A stretch of 64,000 bases of DNA from positions 124,001 to 188,000 of the forward strand of contig NZ_JAXMOC010000003.1 in NCBI RefSeq assembly GCF_034670125.1, written 5' to 3'. Within the stretch, counting starts at the first letter, position 1, and each line of letters opens with the position of its first letter. A model generated the notes under the pieces. It did no database searches. It saw only the letters and a list, made by a program, of their open reading frames with translations, and was not told the origin of the DNA. The translations under genes and the position numbers were made by a program. Shown piece after piece: positions 33,819 through 42,342 of the stretch. This DNA is from Maricaulis sp034670125 (lineage in GTDB: Bacteria; Pseudomonadota; Alphaproteobacteria; Caulobacterales; Maricaulaceae).

Positions 33819-34043
33819 TCAGTGCAGCGTCACCGCACCGTCACGCTCGAGCCGGCCGGCCAGGGCGTCTTCCATGACCGAGCGCAGGGCCCGCCAGGCA
33901 TCAGCGCTCTCAGGCAGACCCTGACCATCCAGATCGGTCACCGCCTCGTCGGCATAACCAATTGCCTGAGCGCCATGCAGATCGACCATGGTCCAAGCGA
34001 TCTGATGGATGTCTTGGGCGGTGATTTGAACGTGCGGGGTCAT
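33819..34043 (-). CDS. small conserved-looking protein of unknown function
   Basis: A 74-residue soluble helical protein. I start at ATG 34043 (MTPHVQITAQDIHQIAW), which has a GGAG motif 7 bases upstream. The composition (IHQIAWTMVDLHGAQAIGYADEAV, then a helix DAWRALRSVMEDALAG) recalls small alphaproteobacterial proteins of the DUF6961 kind, but that resemblance is weak. No catalytic residues stand out. It is short, and coding is supported by the codon pattern and the ribosome-binding site only. Confidence 0.6.
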   Translation of the reverse strand: MTPHVQITAQDIHQIAWTMVDLHGAQAIGYADEAVTDLDGQGLPESADAWRALRSVMEDALAGRLERDGAVTLH

Positions 34044-34203
34044 TCTGGGCTCCTGCCGGAAAGCTGTCTTGCCCATCAAAGAGCAAGCCACAGGCCACCA
34101 AGAATCCTAAAAAATTCTCACGATATCAATGGCTTGGATTTTCCACAGATCGGCGCGCCCTGCCCTGCGGTCGAATTTGCCGAGTCGTTCTGTCCCCGCG
34201 GCG

Positions 34204-34785
34204 TCAGGCGCGCTTGCGACCGGGCGCATACCCGCCACCCTTCAGGTAGGCCGTCTCGGCCGCTGTCGAGCTCCGCTGGAGGGCCTCATTGCGATAGGGA
34301 AAGCGTCCGAACTGCCGGATCACATCGCGGTGCTTGATCGCGTGATCAAGCGTGCCGGTGCCCGACAGCCGCTCACCGGCCAGCGCAACGCACAGGTCCT
34401 GGTCCTCGATCTCCTCGGAATGCATGAAGGGCATGTAGACGAAGGCCCGTCGATCCTCGGGTATGACCCAGTCATAGCCGCGCTCGACCATGTCCCAGGC
34501 GATATTGCGGGCGAGCTCATCATGGGCGAAGGCGTGACCGGAGCCGCGCCAGGCATTCCGGGTGAACTGGTCGAACATCACGATCAAGGCGAAACTGCCG
34601 AAGGCGCTGTCTTCCCACGGATGCTCGCTCTCCCACCACAATCGGGCGTGCGCCTCGATGGGGCGGGCGAACAGGCGCCGCACGCGGGCGTCGAAGGCCG
34701 GCGAGGATGCGTACCAGCGGGCCGGACCGGCCGTCTCGAACCAGAAGTCCAGGACTTCGTCGATGGTGGGGTCGTGAATACTCAT
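34204..34785 (-). CDS. DUF924 family protein
   Basis: A 193-residue soluble helical protein. The motifs IDEVLDFWFETAGPARWY at the start, then FGSFALIVMFDQFTRNAWRGS and DRRAFVYMPFMHSEE, HRDVIRQFGRFPYRNEAL are diagnostic of DUF924, a TPR-like fold of unknown function widespread in proteobacteria. It overlaps the acyl-CoA synthetase gene upstream on the same strand by 4 bases, so both are translationally coupled. Confidence 0.92.
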   Translation of the reverse strand: MSIHDPTIDEVLDFWFETAGPARWYASSPAFDARVRRLFARPIEAHARLWWESEHPWEDSAFGSFALIVMFDQFTRNAWRGSGHAFAHDELARNIAWDMVERGYDWVIPEDRRAFVYMPFMHSEEIEDQDLCVALAGERLSGTGTLDHAIKHRDVIRQFGRFPYRNEALQRSSTAAETAYLKGGGYAPGRKRA

Positions 34786-36578
34786 ACCCGCAGGCTGCCC
34801 GATTGGATCGCCTCGTACAGCTGCGGTGTCATCGGCACATAGCGCCCCTCGCCGGGGTGATCGAGCAGGATGGCGTCCTCGACCCGGGCCGGATCAAACC
34901 CGTCCTTGACCAGATCGACCTTGCGGAACTTGAAGGTGCCGGTGGTGTCGGTCTGCTGCTGGAGACGCAGGAAGAGCGGGCGGGCATAGGCCGGCAGCGA
35001 CGCGTGCACATGGGCATGAAGGGCGTCCAGCTCGAGGTCGCGGCCGTCCTCGGTGACCAGCGCCGCCATGCCGGCCCGGCCGGAATGACCGCTGACCTCG
35101 ACGCCATAGACATTGGCCTGCTCGATCCCCTTGAAGGAGAACGCCTCTGCGACCTCGCCAGTGGCGACATTCTCGGACTTCCAGCGGAAGGTGTCGCCGA
35201 CCCGATCGATGAAATAGTAGTAGCCCAGCTTGTCGCGTGACATCAGGTCGCCGGTGCGGAACCAGGCATCGCCCGGCTCATAGACATCGCGCAGCACCTT
35301 CTTCTCGGTGTCTTCCTGCGAGCCATAGCCATCAAAGCGGAACCGCGCATCGGACGGGTCGATCCGGCCGATCGCCTCGCCAACCTCGCCCGGTTCACAC
35401 GGCACACAGCGCCCCTCAGTGGTGCGCAACGGCATCTCGCTGTCGAGATCGAACTTCACCAGGTCGATATTGAACCGGCTCTTGAGGTAGCCGGGCACAC
35501 GCCCGACCGCGCCGGGCTGGTTGTAGGCGTTCACCAGACCGACATTACCTTCGGTCGAGCCGTAGAATTCGACAATGTCCGGCACCGCAAAGCGGGCCTG
35601 GAAGGCGTCCCAGACATCGCGGCGCATGCCATTGCCGATGGCGCACCGGATGGTGTGACCCGCCTCTTCGGGCACCGGGTCGGAATTGACCAGGAAGCGG
35701 CACAGCTCACCGACATACATGAACAGGGTTGCCTCGAAGCGCTGCACATCGGGCCAGAAAGCGGAGGCAGAGAAGCGGGGCCGGATTACCAGCGCGCCGC
35801 CAAACGACAGGGCGCAGCCGACCCCGCACAGACCACCGGTCGCATGATAGAGCGGCAGCACCATCATCATCCGGTCTTCCGGCGCGGCCTTGGCGATGAT
35901 GGCGAAGATGTTGAGATAGTAGAGCGCCCGAACATGCGTCATCAGCGCCGCCTTGGGCAGGCCGGTCGTGCCACTGGTGAACATTTTCAGGACCGGCGCT
36001 TCCGGCTTGACGGTTTCGCGCACGGATCGGTCCGGACGCGTGTCGTCGAGGCCGGCCAAGGCATCATCCAGACCTTCAGCCCCCCCGAATTCACCATCGA
36101 ACGACCAGGCCCGGATGTCCCCGACGCCGCAAGTCCTTGCTGCGTCATAGGCCAGCGACAACGAACCCTCGACAATGGCATGGCGTGTTTCGCCGATGGT
36201 CAGGCAATGGGCCAGTGACGGTCCGGTCAGCTGGCTGTTGATCAGGGAGGTGACCAGGCCGACCTTTGACAGGCCGAACCAGATGGCGATGTATTCCCAG
36301 CGATTGCTCATGAACAGGGCGACCGAGTCGCCGGGCTTGAGGCCCTGTGCCAGCGCCCAGTGCGCGATCCTGTTGGCGAAGGCGTCGAACTGGCGGTAGC
36401 TGACCTCGCCGTCATCGAGGATGGCCATCGGGCGGTCGGGGAAGCGGTCAACGGTGGCCTCGATATGGTCCGGCACACGGATGCCCGATCCGGAACCGAC
36501 CTTGCCGATCTTCTTCAGCACCGAGAGCATGCTTGTCACATAGTTGAACTCGCGCGCGATGGCGCCCAGCATGCCCAT
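34782..36578 (-). CDS. long-chain acyl-CoA synthetase (FATP-type)
   Basis: A 598-residue ANL-superfamily ligase that activates fatty acids to acyl-CoA. Start at ATG 36578 (MGMLGAIAREF) with GGGAGG 9 bases upstream. The P-loop is FTSGTTGLPKAAL near residue 197, the A5 motif EFYGSTEGN near 315, and the A8 region YYYFIDRVGDTFRWKSENV near 447 with the K/E of acyl-CoA synthetases. The order and the phrase RTGDLMSRDKLGYYYFIDR match the FadD-like 'long-chain-acyl-CoA synthetase' of the fatty-acid-transport-protein subgroup. It is followed in the same operon by DUF924. Confidence 0.9.
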   Translation of the reverse strand: MGMLGAIAREFNYVTSMLSVLKKIGKVGSGSGIRVPDHIEATVDRFPDRPMAILDDGEVSYRQFDAFANRIAHWALAQGLKPGDSVALFMSNRWEYIAIWFGLSKVGLVTSLINSQLTGPSLAHCLTIGETRHAIVEGSLSLAYDAARTCGVGDIRAWSFDGEFGGAEGLDDALAGLDDTRPDRSVRETVKPEAPVLKMFTSGTTGLPKAALMTHVRALYYLNIFAIIAKAAPEDRMMMVLPLYHATGGLCGVGCALSFGGALVIRPRFSASAFWPDVQRFEATLFMYVGELCRFLVNSDPVPEEAGHTIRCAIGNGMRRDVWDAFQARFAVPDIVEFYGSTEGNVGLVNAYNQPGAVGRVPGYLKSRFNIDLVKFDLDSEMPLRTTEGRCVPCEPGEVGEAIGRIDPSDARFRFDGYGSQEDTEKKVLRDVYEPGDAWFRTGDLMSRDKLGYYYFIDRVGDTFRWKSENVATGEVAEAFSFKGIEQANVYGVEVSGHSGRAGMAALVTEDGRDLELDALHAHVHASLPAYARPLFLRLQQQTDTTGTFKFRKVDLVKDGFDPARVEDAILLDHPGEGRYVPMTPQLYEAIQSGSLRV

Positions 36579-36729
36579 CTGACCAGACCTCCCTTGTTTC
36601 CTTGCGCGAAACGTTATGGCCCGCCCCCCTGCGGTCAAGCAGGGGCGGCCGCTGACGCGGCAAGTGTGAACACATGTTTCAAAAGATTACCGGCGAAAGC
36701 CGCGTCAAGCGCGACCGACCGCCCTCTCC

Positions 36730-37617
36730 CTACCGGCGCCGCATGGTCCCCTCGCGACCGGTTTCCGAGAGCAACGCCAGGCAGACCGCCAGCAGCGGCA
36801 GGTCCTTGAGCAGGAAGTGACCGGCCCGCCCCAGCGCCGGAAAACCGCCAATGTCCGCCGCCCAGCTGCCGGGGAAGGAGAACAGGAAGCTCAGGGTCAG
36901 CACGAAGGTGATCATGGCCATGACCAGCCCGATCCGGAACAGCGTGTTGGAGAACCAGTAACCGGCCAGGGCGATGACGGTGATCAGCTCGATCACACCG
37001 ATCAGGTTGGACACGGTCTGCAGCGGCATCAGACCCAGCAGCCAGGCGAAGAACGGGCTGGTCTGAACCAGCGGCTCGATCCCGGCCGCCTCGACCGCCG
37101 TGAATTTCATGCCGCCAATCCAGCCCAGCACCATAACCAGGCCGAGCCACATCACCGGCTGGCTCCACATCCGCATGTCGGTGTGTCGCTGGGCAAACAT
37201 GCGCGAGTTCTCGAAACTCCCGCCCCACAACGACAGGCCCAGGATGGCAATGTATTTGAGGATGCCCTGGCCAGAGCCGATCGCCGGGAAACCCCCGGCA
37301 GAGGCGATCCAGACCGGATTCGTGAGTAAAACCGTCAGCGCCAGGAAGGCATACAGCCCGGTCATGGCAAAGCCGATGCGCCGGAAACTGCCCGACGGGA
37401 TCGGCGCGCCGACCAGCACGGCCGCGATGATCTGGTAAACACCCAGCGTCTTGGCCGCAGATCCGGCCTGCCCGGCCAGTCCGGACAGGAAGGCATGCCC
37501 CCCGATCCAGCTGCCGGTGATCTGCGTCCCGACCTCGGTGAAATTCATCACCCCGAACCACAGGAACATCACCGCCAGTGACAGGCGGGCCAACAATAAC
37601 GCGTTTCCAGGCGACAC
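36730..37617 (-). CDS. DUF417 (YkgB/RclC-like) membrane protein
   Basis: A 295-residue polytopic membrane protein with about 7-8 hydrophobic segments. The start LLLARLSLAVMFLWFGVMNFT and the later MWLGLVMVLGWIGGMKFTAVEAAGIEPLV with an NLIGVIELI segment are the signature of DUF417. E. coli RclC of this family belongs to a reactive-chlorine resistance locus; role here unproven. It is longer than the usual ~200 residues because an N-terminal unit resembling the conserved C-terminal part is present, which suggests an internal duplication. Stands alone on the minus strand. Confidence 0.85.
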   Translation of the reverse strand: MSPGNALLLARLSLAVMFLWFGVMNFTEVGTQITGSWIGGHAFLSGLAGQAGSAAKTLGVYQIIAAVLVGAPIPSGSFRRIGFAMTGLYAFLALTVLLTNPVWIASAGGFPAIGSGQGILKYIAILGLSLWGGSFENSRMFAQRHTDMRMWSQPVMWLGLVMVLGWIGGMKFTAVEAAGIEPLVQTSPFFAWLLGLMPLQTVSNLIGVIELITVIALAGYWFSNTLFRIGLVMAMITFVLTLSFLFSFPGSWAADIGGFPALGRAGHFLLKDLPLLAVCLALLSETGREGTMRRR

Positions 37618-37737
37618 CAGGTCAGGCCTCCGTCCAGGCTCGGATGAGGAAGGCTAACACCGGCCAGTGCGACTGACGAGGCCCGATTTCAAGAGGTTGA
37701 TGACGATGTGGACAGGTGGGGCGGCGGTGCCATCGCA
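37618..37737. other. non-coding spacer
   Basis: Between the DUF417 start and the repeat pair. No open frame, palindrome or promoter motif convinced me. It is part of a 436-base gene-free interval that ends at the tRNA-Leu. Confidence 0.5.
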
Positions 37738-37932
37738 GCCCTGGCTCGTGTGGCCACAAGCGCGACGGCGCGCCGGGCGGTCAGCCCGCCCCATCGGAGG
37801 CGTGAGCGCAGCGAGCTGCCGTGAGATCAAGACCCGACCCCGTTGAGCCGCAAGCGCGACCGCGCGCCAGCGCCCATGCGCTGCCCCATCGGAGGCGTTC
37901 GCGAAGCGAATAGCCGTGAGATAAAAAGTAAT
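37738..37932 (-). repeat. two diverged ~95-bp repeats trailing tRNA-Leu
   Basis: Read on the minus strand, i.e. downstream of tRNA-Leu, two tandem units (37932-37833 and 37832-37738) share with the tRNA-Arg array the conserved blocks TCTCACGGC, ACGCCTCCGAYGGG and GGCGCGC.GTCGCGCTTG. Between the last two blocks each unit has a hairpin of different sequence: CAGCGC/GCGCTG in one, GGGCGG/CCGCCC in the other, versus CGGGCC/GGCCCG in the Arg copies. The pair begins about 120 bases after the tRNA-Leu 3' end. Open frames across it are not credible genes. Confidence 0.88.
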
Positions 37933-38053
37933 CCGCGCCGACGGACCGGTCTCGAACACCCCAGCCTTGAGCGCGTTCAATGTGAGCATCGACCCCAGCT
38001 GTGAAAGCGGTGCCTGGCTCGGGTCGAGCGGAGCGGGAACAGAAAAGAAGAAA

Positions 38054-38138
38054 TGGTGCCCCTGGCCAGACTCGAACTGGCACTTCCGAAGAAAACGGAT
38101 TTTGAATCCGTCGCGTCTACCAATTCCGCCACAGGGGC
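38054..38138 (-). tRNA. tRNA-Leu (anticodon CAA)
   Basis: A complete 85-base class II tRNA. Acceptor GCCCCTG pairs with CAGGGGC, anticodon stem ACGGA/TCCGT encloses TTCAAAA with anticodon CAA, a long variable arm follows (TTTTCTTCGGAAG region), and the T arm GCCAGTTCGAGTCTGGC is canonical; CCA is encoded. It reads the TTG leucine codon. Confidence 0.96.
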
Positions 38139-38298
38139 CCTGTGACCGCCGTGCGGGCCTGTACTTGCAGGTCGTGCGGGGCGGGGAAATTCGGAGGCGC
38201 AAGCTGCCCATCCGGCCTCAACCTGTCAACAACCCATTCCGCTTGGCCACCCCTGCCGGTGCAGTTAGGTTCGGGGACGTTCCACAAGGGATGACAAG

Positions 38299-38928
38299 AT
38301 GACCGACACCTCTCCACAACGCGGCCTCATCGGGACGCTGGAACAGATCGCCGGTGAGGCACCCGATGACGGGCTGTCCCTGGGCGAGTTTGTTGATGCG
38401 CTGGGCGAACGGGCCTTCGGGGTCATCCTGTTCGCGATGGCGTTGCCGGTCTGCATTCCCTTTCTGTATGGCGTGCCGCAGGTTATGGCGCTGCCGATGA
38501 TGGCGCTTGCCGCGCAGATGGCGATGGGTCGGCCGGAGCCCTGGCTGCCGTCCGGCTTCAAGGCCCGCCGGATCGACAAGGCCGGACTGACCCGCATGGC
38601 GCGTGGCGGCCGCAAATGGTTCGGCTGGCTGGAAGCGCTCGCCCGGCCACGCCTGACCGGCCTGTCCGGCGCCATGGCCGAGCGGCTGGTCGGCAGCGTC
38701 TTCGTGCTGTTCTGTGCCTCGATCCTGGTGCCGCTGCCACTGACCAATTCAACGCCCGGCGTGGCGCTGGTGATCGGCTCGCTCGGCCTGCTGACCCGCG
38801 ACGGCCTGTTGGTGCTGGCGGGACTGATCCTCGGCATCGCCTGGATCACGCTGCTGGTTACATTGTTTTTAGTCTTTGGCTCGGCGGCCGTGGATGTATT
38901 GAAGGACTTCATCCGGTCGCTGCTGTGA
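38299..38928 (+). CDS. ExoD family membrane protein
   Basis: A 209-residue integral membrane protein of the ExoD family, first described in rhizobial exopolysaccharide production and alkali tolerance. Signatures are LSLGEFVDALGERAFGVILF, ALPVCIPFLYGVPQVMALPMM near residue 50, and in the C-terminal half LVPLPLTNSTPGVALVIGSLG. Four to five hydrophobic segments are visible. It carries a reasonable ribosome-binding site (AAGGGATG). Same strand as and 58 bases ahead of dsbB. Confidence 0.92.
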   Translation: MTDTSPQRGLIGTLEQIAGEAPDDGLSLGEFVDALGERAFGVILFAMALPVCIPFLYGVPQVMALPMMALAAQMAMGRPEPWLPSGFKARRIDKAGLTRMARGGRKWFGWLEALARPRLTGLSGAMAERLVGSVFVLFCASILVPLPLTNSTPGVALVIGSLGLLTRDGLLVLAGLILGIAWITLLVTLFLVFGSAAVDVLKDFIRSLL

Positions 38929-38986
38929 CCGATAGTCGTTCATGTGCGCATTGGTCGCGGTGCCTGGCAGAGGTGAAATCGTAAGA

Positions 38987-39514
38987 ATGCGTTTCATGAA
39001 CCCCGTGCTGACCCAGTTCCCGCTCACCCGCTGGCCGCTGCTGCTGGCTGGCGGATCGCTCATGCTGATGCTGGGCGCCTGGGGTTTTCAGTATATCGGC
39101 GGCTACGAGCCTTGCGCGCTGTGCTTTGACCAGCGCCACATCCATCTGACCGTGATCGCACTGGGCCTGGTGTTCGGCATCGCCCTGATCGTGCGCCCAT
39201 CACTGGCGAAGCTGGCTCCGTGGATGATTTTCGCCATTGCCGCCGTGCTCGTCTATTCCGCCGGTTTCGCGTTCTGGCATGCCGGAATCGAATATGGCTG
39301 GTGGGAGGGTCCGGCGACCTGCACCACCACCGGCGGCATGCCGCAGGTCGACCTGTCCTGCATCATCGACGGCACGGATTGCGGGCCGATCGTCCTGTGC
39401 GACGAAGCGGCCTGGACCCTGCTCGGCATTTCCATGGCCGGTTTCAATGCGCTGATCTCTGCCGCCATGGCGATCGTGGCCACGCTGGTCGGCATCAAGG
39501 GGCTGAAGTCATGA
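38987..39514 (+). CDS. dsbB: disulphide-bond formation protein DsbB
   Basis: A 175-residue inner-membrane thiol oxidase that reoxidises DsbA and passes electrons to quinone. Four membrane segments are visible. The first periplasmic loop has EPCALC (Cys43 and Cys46, the quinone-side pair) and the second loop has cysteines in PATCTTT, DLSC, TDCG and VLCDE. The alphaproteobacterial layout with extra loop cysteines is normal. Start set at ATG 38987 (MRFMNPVL); ATG 38996 is an alternative. Its stop overlaps the coq7 start (ATGA). Coupling to a ubiquinone-synthesis gene makes sense because ubiquinone is its electron acceptor. Confidence 0.88.
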   Translation: MRFMNPVLTQFPLTRWPLLLAGGSLMLMLGAWGFQYIGGYEPCALCFDQRHIHLTVIALGLVFGIALIVRPSLAKLAPWMIFAIAAVLVYSAGFAFWHAGIEYGWWEGPATCTTTGGMPQVDLSCIIDGTDCGPIVLCDEAAWTLLGISMAGFNALISAAMAIVATLVGIKGLKS

Positions 39515-40092
39515 CCAAGGCGGACCGGACCAAATCCTTCACCCCGCCCATGCCGGGCAATCGCCGCCCGGCGCGCCGCATCGAGGAAATGATCCGCGTC
39601 GATCATGCCGGTGAGTATGGCGCCGTCGCCATCTACCAAGGCCAGCGCGCGGTGTTCAAAGCGCTGCCGCACAAGGCCCGCATCGCCCGCCAGCTGGAAG
39701 AGATGGAAGCCGACGAACAGGTCCATCTGGACGCGTTTGACGGGCTGATTTTCAAGCATGGTGCCCGGCCGACCGCACTGGCGCCGATCTGGAACCTCGC
39801 CGGACGGGCACTCGGTACGGCGACGGCCCTGATGGGCGAAAAGGCCGCCCACGCCTGCACCGAAGCCGTCGAGAGCGTGATCGAGCAGCACTATGCCGGT
39901 CAGGTCGAGGAGCTGCGCGCCATGGGCGAGGACGAGCTGGCCGACCTGTTCGCCAAATTCCGCGAGGAAGAGCTCGAGCACCGCGACCTCGCCATCGAGG
40001 AAGGCGCCAAACAGGCGCCGGGCTATGCCTTGCTGTCGCGCGCCATCGAGGCCGGTTGCCGGGTGGCGATCAAGGTCTCCGAACGGGTCTGA
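39511..40092 (+). CDS. coq7: demethoxyubiquinone hydroxylase Coq7
   Basis: A 193-residue diiron mono-oxygenase that makes the last hydroxylation in ubiquinone synthesis. The diiron ligands are in RVDHAGEYGAVAIYQGQ (Glu near 36), EEMEADEQVHLDAF (Glu and His near 69-73), TEAVESVIEQHYAGQ and REEELEHRDLAIEEG (Glu and His near 156). Length and layout are those of alphaproteobacterial Coq7. It is translationally coupled to dsbB by a 4-base overlap. Confidence 0.94.
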   Translation: MTKADRTKSFTPPMPGNRRPARRIEEMIRVDHAGEYGAVAIYQGQRAVFKALPHKARIARQLEEMEADEQVHLDAFDGLIFKHGARPTALAPIWNLAGRALGTATALMGEKAAHACTEAVESVIEQHYAGQVEELRAMGEDELADLFAKFREEELEHRDLAIEEGAKQAPGYALLSRAIEAGCRVAIKVSERV

Positions 40093-40102
40093 TCGCAGCG
40101 CA

Positions 40103-40612
40103 TCAGCCGGACGCCATCTGCACCAGTTTCATGACCGTGTTCATGTTGCGCGCCGTCCCGGCCTTGGCGGCAGGTATGACCAGTTTCGACCGGCCCATGC
40201 CATCCACATAATGGGTGTAGATCTCGCGATGCCCGGCGGCGACCTTCTCGCTGGCCTGGTGTTTCAGCGTGGCATGCAGATCGGTGGGCGGAGCGGTGTC
40301 GAGGAAGAGCACAACGCAGCGATTGCCCGGCGCCTCGGGGAAGGGATTGCTGTCGCACACCGCCTGCATCGCCTGTGGCGAGCGCATGATCACGCCGACC
40401 GGCTTGCCCGCGTATTCCGCCAGCGCCGTCTCCAGCATCGCTCCGGCTTCCGCGACGCCCAGTTCGCTCTCGAAGACCAGATTGCCGGACGCGATACAGG
40501 TGCGCGGATTGTCGAAACCGATCCGCTGCGCCATCGCCTTGAGCTCGGCCATGGGCAGCTTGCCGGTACCGCCGACATTGACGGCCCGAAGGAGGGCGAT
40601 GTGCGTTGGCAT
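40103..40612 (-). CDS. DUF1697 family protein
   Basis: A 169-residue soluble protein. The start HIALLRAVNVGGTGKLPMAELKAM and the following TCIASGNLVFES are diagnostic of DUF1697, a ferredoxin-like fold found across bacteria whose role is unknown. The rest keeps the two-domain length typical of the family. It converges on coq7, ending 11 bases from it, and is 17 bases downstream of the HNH nuclease gene on the same strand. Confidence 0.9.
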   Translation of the reverse strand: MPTHIALLRAVNVGGTGKLPMAELKAMAQRIGFDNPRTCIASGNLVFESELGVAEAGAMLETALAEYAGKPVGVIMRSPQAMQAVCDSNPFPEAPGNRCVVLFLDTAPPTDLHATLKHQASEKVAAGHREIYTHYVDGMGRSKLVIPAAKAGTARNMNTVMKLVQMASG

Positions 40613-40629
40613 GAGAGGTCTCCGGACGA

Positions 40630-41196
40630 CTAGCGTTCCAGTTCAATGTCCCAATAAAGATAGTCCAGCCAGCTTTCATGCAGGAATTTCGGCGGGAAGC
40701 GGCGGCCCTGGGATTGCAGCTCGTGCATGTTGGGGCGTTGCGGCGGACGGGGCAGTGGCATGCCGGCCTCGCGCGGTGTGCGGCCACCCTTTTTCAGATT
40801 GCACGGCCCGCAGGCGGCAACAATGTTTTCCCAACTGGTCTTGCCGCCGGCGCGTCGCGGGATGACATGGTCAAAGGTCAGCTGGTCGACACCATGCTTG
40901 CCGCAGTAGACGCATTTGAACCCGTCACGGAGCCAGACATTGTATCGGGTGAAGGCCGGCGTGCGCTCCTGGTGGACATAGTCGCGCAGGGCGACCACCG
41001 ACGGCACATGCATCTCGAAACTGGGCGAGTGCACGACCTCGTCATAATGCGAGACCACGGCAACCCGTTCCAGGAAGACATTCTTGATGGCTTCCTGCCA
41101 GGGCCAGGTCGAAAGCGGCCAATAGCTCAAGGGTTGGTAGTCCGCATTCAGGACCAGACAGGGCCATCCCTGCAGTGCCCGATCAAGCACCTGCAT
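40630..41196 (-). CDS. HNH endonuclease family protein
   Basis: A 188-residue protein with a C-terminal HNH domain. I start at ATG 41196 (MQVLDRALQGWPCLVLNAD). The zinc-binding pair CVYC (95, 98) and CGPC (129, 132) frame the active site LTFDHVIPRRAGGKTSWENIV with His near 110 and Asn near 124. The N-terminal half (PLSYWPLSTWPWQEAIKNVFLERV) is a conserved alphaproteobacterial feature. No methyltransferase or restriction partner is near, and this type is found chromosomally in most relatives, so a housekeeping or repair role is likelier than restriction. Confidence 0.88.
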   Translation of the reverse strand: MQVLDRALQGWPCLVLNADYQPLSYWPLSTWPWQEAIKNVFLERVAVVSHYDEVVHSPSFEMHVPSVVALRDYVHQERTPAFTRYNVWLRDGFKCVYCGKHGVDQLTFDHVIPRRAGGKTSWENIVAACGPCNLKKGGRTPREAGMPLPRPPQRPNMHELQSQGRRFPPKFLHESWLDYLYWDIELER

Positions 41197-41423
41197 GGCG
41201 ACCTCCCTCGCTGCGACCGGCCCCAACCGGTTGGCCGGGCCTGATCGGAAGGGGGTGGGTATTGCGGACCACAGTCCTGAAAGCACACCTCCCGTCGCAC
41301 GCCGAAGGCCGATTCGTCAGTCCGAATCATCCTGCTTCCGGCATGCGAGCCAAGGCTACTCCTGTTCGTGTGCCATGCCCATGACAGGCGCGGGAAAGCT
41401 GGCCGACAGCCGCCGGGTGTGGC

Positions 41424-42089
41424 TTAGCGGTAACGCCCGGCCAGGGCTTGGGCGATGAAGTGGCGGCCAATGTCGAGCCCGTCCTCGCCAATGGAATGAG
41501 GCAGTCCCTGCGAGATATGCCATTGCGCGCCATGACCGGCAGCGGCCAGGTTTTCCAGCGCATCGAACATGAAACCGAGCGGCAGGACCTGGTCCTGGTC
41601 ACCGTGAACCAGCATCACCGGCGGCTTGGAGCGCATCTCCTCTTTCAGACGCCCGCCGCCCGGCAGCGCCCCGGAAAAACCCATGATCCCGGCCACCGGA
41701 CGTTCGCGGCGCAGCCCGGTTGCCAAAGACAGCATGGTGCCCTGCGAGAAGCCGCACAGAACCAGATCGCTTTCGGTCAGCCCGTAGCGAGTGAGTTCCT
41801 GGTCGATGAAGGCGTCGACAATGGGCCAGGCCGTGGCCGCACCGGCCGCGATCCGTTCCGGATCGAGATTGGAGATCGGGAACCACTGATACCCGTCCGG
41901 CGCGCCCGGCACCGGGTCCGGCGCGTTCGGCGACACCCATTGCACGTGCGGCAGATCCCGCGCCCAGTGCTGGCCCAGCCCGATCAGGTCCTGCCCGTTC
42001 GAGCCATACCCATGCAGGAAGATCACCAGCTTTGTCGGCTTCGAACCGTCGCGCGGCGGCAGGCGCGGTCCGTCAATGGGTCGGGTCAT
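41424..42089 (-). CDS. phospholipase/carboxylesterase-type alpha/beta hydrolase
   Basis: A 221-residue esterase of the YpfH / carboxylesterase 2 family. Start at ATG 42089 (MTRPIDGPRLPP) with GGAG upstream. LVIFLHGYGSNGQDLIGL near residue 22 forms the oxyanion site, the nucleophile elbow is LCGFSQGTMLSLA near 113, the acid lies in LVHGDQDQVLP near 161, and the catalytic His in GLPHSIGEDG near 196. No signal peptide. Substrates of relatives include acyl and lysophospholipid esters. Single gene. Confidence 0.9.
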   Translation of the reverse strand: MTRPIDGPRLPPRDGSKPTKLVIFLHGYGSNGQDLIGLGQHWARDLPHVQWVSPNAPDPVPGAPDGYQWFPISNLDPERIAAGAATAWPIVDAFIDQELTRYGLTESDLVLCGFSQGTMLSLATGLRRERPVAGIMGFSGALPGGGRLKEEMRSKPPVMLVHGDQDQVLPLGFMFDALENLAAAGHGAQWHISQGLPHSIGEDGLDIGRHFIAQALAGRYR

Positions 42090-42184
42090 GAAGGAGCTCC
42101 GGATTGATTGCAGACTGGATAGAGGGATGCGGGGGATGGGGGCAAGGGGTGGAGTGGGTCGCACGCAACATCCCGGCATTCTTG

Positions 42185-42300
42185 TCATCCCTGATGGACG
42201 CCCGGCGCAGGCCGGGCGCAAGTCAGGGACCTAACTCGTGGCACCACATGGATCCCCGCCGTGCGTCCGGCCTTCGCCGGACATCCTGCGGGGATGACAA
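42185..42300. repeat. intergenic palindromic repeat units
   Basis: Two adjoining units. The left (42198-42232) is nearly identical on the opposite strand to 22485-22520. The right is a nested hairpin: ATCCCCGC/GCGGGGAT (42252-42259 with 42288-42295) enclosing GTCCGGC-CTTC-GCCGGAC (42265-42282). They start and end with GTCATCCC/GGGATGAC, a common frame for dispersed alphaproteobacterial intergenic repeats. Confidence 0.75.
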
Positions 42301-42342
42301 TCCGGGTATTGAGTTTTTTGAAAAACATGGCTCCCTCCCACA

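Noticed and set aside
37654..38211. 185-codon frame over the tRNA-Leu and its repeats
   Set aside because: It reads through a tRNA gene and repeats, so it cannot be a normal gene.
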